Below are positions 32,437 through 34,893 of a DNA stretch of 34,893 nt, piece by piece. Origin of the DNA: Deltaproteobacteria bacterium (GTDB lineage Bacteria > CG2-30-53-67); the NCBI GenBank assembly GCA_013151235.1, contig JAADIO010000001.1, forward strand, positions 1-34,893. Reading direction: 5' to 3'. Both the position numbers and the translations under genes were made by a program. The notes below the pieces were generated by a model. It worked only from the letters and a program-made list of their open reading frames with translations. It did no database searches and was not told the origin of the DNA. Position 1 is the stretch's first letter; every line of letters begins with the position of its first letter.

Positions 32437-33879
32437 TTACAGACCGTATTCTTTCCACCGCTTTGTCACAAGATCCCGGATCTCCCCGCTCATGACGATA
32501 TCGCCGGGCCACTCCCGCAGGTGCCCTTCGGAAGGCCATTTCTTCGTCGCGTCGATACCGATCTTGGCGCCGTACCTGGGAAGGGGTGATGAATGATCGA
32601 GCGCATCGAGCGGACCTTCCACCACCTCTACATCCCGTTTCCAGTCGACGTTGTTCCCCAGCCTCCAGAGGACCTCGGAGGTGTCCTGGACGTTCACCTG
32701 GGCATCGACAATCACGATCATCTTGGTGAACATCATCTGCCCGGTCCCCCAGACGGCGTGCATCACCTTCCTGGCATGACCGGGATAACGCTTGTCGATG
32801 GAGAGAAAGGCGATGTTATGAAAGATCCCCTCCAGGGGGAGGTTCATATCGACCACTTCCGGAAGCTGCTTCTTCAGGAGGGGAAGAAAGATCCGCTCCG
32901 TCGCCTTGCCGAGGAAACAGTCCTCCATCGGGGGCTTTCCGACGATCGTCGCAGGATAGAGCGGCTCCCGCCTCCGTGTGATGCAGGTCAGGTGAAAAAC
33001 CGGATAGGCCTCGGCCAGTGAATAATAACCGGTATGGTCACCGAAAGGCCCCTCGGTCCGGGTCTCGCCGGGATCGACATACCCCTCGAGAACGATCTCG
33101 GCATGGGCCGGGACCTTGAGGTCGACCGTCTCGCAGGGGACCATCTCCACCGGTTCCCCCCGCAGAAACCCGGCGAAGAGCATCTCGTCGAAATCATCGG
33201 GAAGCGGCGCCGTCGCCGAATAGATCACCGCCGGATCCGCGCCGAGAGCCACCGCCACGGGAAGCCGTTTCCCCCGGCGCTGCGAATCCTGGTAATGTTT
33301 CGAGCCGTGCTTGTGGATGTGCCAGTGCATCCCCGTGGTCTGCTCATCATAAACATGCATCCGGTACATCCCGCAGTTCGTGTTGCCCGTAACCGGGTTT
33401 CTGGTGAAGACCAGCGGCAATGTAATGAATCTGCCGCCATCCCCGGGCCAGCACTGGAGGATCGGAAGGTCGGCGAGGGAAGGATGATCCTTCTCGATCA
33501 CCTCCTTCACGGGGCCGGTTTTGACCGTCTTGGGGATGAAGTTGGCCAGCCGTTTCAGCTTCGGCAACTGCTTCAGCTTACCGATGAGATTGAGAGGGAT
33601 CTCCGGTTCAATGATTTCGAGTATCCGGACGGCGATTGAATCCAGCGAGTCGACATCGAGCGCAAGGCAGATCCGCTCCATGCTCCCGAAGGCATTGATC
33701 AGAAGGGGCCAGGGAGAACCCTTGACCTTCTCGAAAAAGAGCGCCGGTCCGCCGGACTTGGAGACCCGGTCGGTGATCTCGGTAATCTCCAGGACCGGGT
33801 CGACCTCAACGGATATCCGTTTCAGAAGGGACCGTTCTTCCAGTATCCGAACAAATTCCCGAAGGTCCCTGTAGGCCAT
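32437..33879 (-). CDS. ubiD: UbiD-family decarboxylase
   Basis: A 480-residue decarboxylase of the UbiD family, which uses prenylated FMN on aromatic or alpha,beta-unsaturated acids. Family blocks include [40 protein letters not shown], the [15 protein letters not shown] segment with the conserved acid/base residues, and [13 protein letters not shown]. Length fits UbiD. I chose ATG 33879 (MAYRDLREF) because an AGGA site precedes it; the frame extends to 33909 without one. Possible roles are ubiquinone or menaquinone synthesis (including the futalosine-type decarboxylase) or aromatic degradation. The absence of ubiquinone genes here and the anaerobic setting favour menaquinone or aromatics, but this is inference. 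Confidence 0.92.
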   Translation of the reverse strand: MAYRDLREFVRILEERSLLKRISVEVDPVLEITEITDRVSKSGGPALFFEKVKGSPWPLLINAFGSMERICLALDVDSLDSIAVRILEIIEPEIPLNLIGKLKQLPKLKRLANFIPKTVKTGPVKEVIEKDHPSLADLPILQCWPGDGGRFITLPLVFTRNPVTGNTNCGMYRMHVYDEQTTGMHWHIHKHGSKHYQDSQRRGKRLPVAVALGADPAVIYSATAPLPDDFDEMLFAGFLRGEPVEMVPCETVDLKVPAHAEIVLEGYVDPGETRTEGPFGDHTGYYSLAEAYPVFHLTCITRRREPLYPATIVGKPPMEDCFLGKATERIFLPLLKKQLPEVVDMNLPLEGIFHNIAFLSIDKRYPGHARKVMHAVWGTGQMMFTKMIVIVDAQVNVQDTSEVLWRLGNNVDWKRDVEVVEGPLDALDHSSPLPRYGAKIGIDATKKWPSEGHLREWPGDIVMSGEIRDLVTKRWKEYGL

Positions 33880-33925
33880 GTTGAATGAAGTCCTGATCGA
33901 AGGGATCAAAAGCGGAAAAAGGTCA

Positions 33926-34000
33926 TGGAGCCGCTGAGAGGAATCGAACCTCCAACCTACGCATTACGAATGCGTTGCTCTACCGTTGAGCTACAGCGGC
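33926..34000 (-). tRNA. tRNA-Thr (CGT anticodon)
   Basis: A complete cloverleaf is visible on the minus strand: a 7-bp acceptor stem GCCGCTG/CAGCGGC, D stem GCTC/GAGC, anticodon stem ACGCA/TGCGT with loop TTCGTAA (anticodon CGT, codon ACG), T stem GGAGG/CCTCT with loop TTCGATT, and an encoded CCA end. It lies 47 bp upstream of ubiD on the same strand. Confidence 0.97.
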
Positions 34001-34240
34001 ACACAGAACCTTCCAACAAAATGAATGCATGTTTTTACCATTTTTCGGATAAACAGTCAAGATTTTCAAGCCGGGGAGTTCCGGCGGAATCCCGGTTGAA
34101 GGAAGGCGATACGTGTATAAAATAGGGACAGCGACCATTATTTGCCTTTTCGGGGCCTGCCCCTCCCCTTCGCCATCAAGTCTCGGAGAAAACAGGGACC
34201 CTCCGTCAAATGCGACCCCAAGCGTTAACTAAGTCTTTCA
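34001..34240. other. Intergenic stretch between the tRNA and the BrnTA island
   Basis: No gene is seen. It contains the left 65-bp direct repeat (34121-34185), after which a partial echo of the repeat start (AACAGGGACC near 34190) appears. Confidence 0.6.
34121..34185 (+). repeat. Left copy of a 65-bp direct repeat flanking BrnTA
   Basis: It begins AATAGGGACAGCGACCATTA and ends AAGTCTCG, with an internal GGGG-CCTG-CCCC hairpin. It matches the copy at 34804-34868 at 61 of 65 positions without gaps. Confidence 0.9.
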
Positions 34241-34453
34241 TTATGATGCCCACTTTAATTTTAATTTTTTTTGGGAATGCGCGCAATCCTGCAGGTATAA
34301 GTTTATGAGATTCTGATAGGGAACACCTGTTTCCTCGGAAAGCTTCTTGAAATAGTCGATAACATCAATCCCCAGGCGAAGTGTTACTTGCTTCTTAAGA
34401 TATTTCGCATAAGGATTCTTTCTTGATTTTGAAAAATCGTATTCTTTTCTCAT
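34241..34453 (-). CDS. brnA: BrnA-family antitoxin
   Basis: A 70-residue antitoxin of the BrnA / CopG-like type. The N-terminus is basic and flexible; the C-terminal part QVTLRLGIDVIDYFKK, then GVPYQNLINLYL, forms the ribbon-helix-helix DNA-binding fold. It starts at ATG 34453, overlapping the toxin stop as ATGA, so its synthesis is coupled to the toxin. The protein should neutralise BrnT and repress the shared promoter. The DNA is much more AT-rich than the neighbouring genes. Confidence 0.88.
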   Translation of the reverse strand: MRKEYDFSKSRKNPYAKYLKKQVTLRLGIDVIDYFKKLSEETGVPYQNLINLYLQDCAHSQKKLKLKWAS

Positions 34454-34743
34454 GATAAAAAACTCCCGTATTGTTTCTGTTCATTCCGGGTCGCCTTGCG
34501 GGCGGAAATGATTCTAATAATCATGTCATCTTGGCGATAACAATGGCATACAACAAGTAGCCTTAATCCGGAGCTTATTCCAAGGAGAATGAATCGCTCC
34601 TCATCAGTTGAATGCTCTGTGTCAAAAATCATTCTCGCATTTGGATCGGAAAAAACGGTTTTAGCCTCTTCAAAAGATATTTCATGTTTTTCAAGATTCT
34701 CCTTTGCCTTCTTTTTATCCCAAACAAACGATATTGAATTCAT
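34450..34743 (-). CDS. brnT: BrnT-family ribonuclease toxin
   Basis: A 97-residue RelE-like toxin of the BrnT family, which cleaves RNA and slows growth. Family features: FVWDKKKAKENLEKHEISFE at the N-terminus, EAKTVFSDPNARMIFD, ERFILLGISSGLRLLVVCH, and IIRIISARKATRNEQKQY near the C-terminus, with the conserved Arg and Ser-Ala-Arg residues. It is the first gene of the pair. The promoter at 34750-34778 would start transcription at or very near its ATG, and no ribosome binding site is visible, so it may be translated from a leaderless message. Confidence 0.9.
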   Translation of the reverse strand: MNSISFVWDKKKAKENLEKHEISFEEAKTVFSDPNARMIFDTEHSTDEERFILLGISSGLRLLVVCHCYRQDDMIIRIISARKATRNEQKQYGSFLS

Positions 34744-34749
34744 ATTTCT

Positions 34750-34778
34750 ATTATAATTATATTATCATTATAAGTCAA
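34750..34778 (-). promoter_or_regulatory. BrnTA promoter with overlapping operator
   Basis: On the minus strand TTGACT (34773-34778) and a perfect TATAAT (34750-34755) are 17 bp apart. Seven-base arms TTATAAT and ATTATAA (34751-34757, 34767-34773) fill the spacer, a suitable site for autorepression by BrnA. Confidence 0.6.
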
Positions 34779-34803
34779 GGTTTGGAGGGAAAATAGGAGG
34801 GGA

Positions 34804-34868
34804 AATAGGGACAGCGACCATTATTTACCTTTTCGGGGTCTGCCCCTCCCCTTCGACATTAAGTCTCG
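34804..34868 (+). repeat. Right copy of the 65-bp direct repeat flanking BrnTA
   Basis: Same orientation as the left copy, with four substitutions. Together they enclose the AT-rich toxin-antitoxin pair. Confidence 0.9.
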
Positions 34869-34893
34869 ACCAACGATCTTTCCTATCTTCCGA

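Noticed and set aside
33926-34868. tRNA-Thr as the attachment site of the BrnTA island
   Set aside because: The island lies on the 5' side of the tRNA and no copy of the tRNA 3' end is seen at its borders.

Overview
The window looks like chromosomal DNA of a GC-rich, anaerobic, respiratory bacterium of the deltaproteobacterial (Desulfobacterota, Geobacter-like) type. The evidence is five multiheme c-type cytochromes, a porin-cytochrome operon of the kind used for extracellular electron transfer, a Qrc/alternative-complex-III-like quinone module, sigma-54-type promoters and a HesB-like selenoprotein gene. The lineage is an inference from gene content.

Layout. 1-3.7 kb: methylthioadenosine phosphorylase (minus strand, cut by the window edge), divergent from an amidohydrolase-type deaminase, then a GlcD-type FAD oxidase. 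3.7-9.0 kb (minus): operon phoH, pgpH-like HD phosphohydrolase, ybeY, ftsY, i.e. RNA maturation, signalling and membrane targeting. 9.1-15.5 kb: an acyltransferase/alpha-beta-hydrolase fusion, a SerA-like protein that has lost key catalytic residues, and a translationally coupled pair of a YbdK-type carboxylate-amine ligase and an M20 amidohydrolase. 15.6-18.6 kb (minus): pentaheme cytochrome, small membrane protein, lone cyclic-nucleotide-binding-domain protein and DsrE2-like protein, closed by a clear intrinsic terminator.

18.6-25.4 kb (plus): pentaheme cytochrome, MopB protein, four-cluster ferredoxin, NrfD-type membrane subunit and a cytochrome made of four tandem monoheme units. This resembles Qrc or alternative complex III and probably exchanges electrons between periplasmic cytochromes and the quinone pool. 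The divergent cytochrome clusters on either side of 18.6-18.9 kb each have a near-consensus sigma-54 promoter and share a perfect 7+7 inverted repeat between them. 25.4-30.0 kb (minus): an outer-membrane beta-barrel, a pentaheme lipoprotein and a lipoprotein with at least 17 hemes, joined by two ATGA overlaps: a porin-cytochrome conduit. A CcdA-type thiol transporter at 30.9-31.6 kb could support cytochrome c maturation. Together the 19-32 kb stretch can be read as a chain from quinone pool through periplasm to cell surface.

30.29-30.58 kb holds an IscA/HesB-family gene whose cluster-binding Cys codon is an in-frame TGA followed by a bacterial SECIS-like hairpin; a conventional ORF search misses it. 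The right end has a UbiD-lipoprotein-CcdA operon, a tRNA-Thr(CGT), and an AT-rich BrnT/BrnA toxin-antitoxin pair bracketed by 65-bp direct repeats (61/65 identical), which looks like a mobile insertion.
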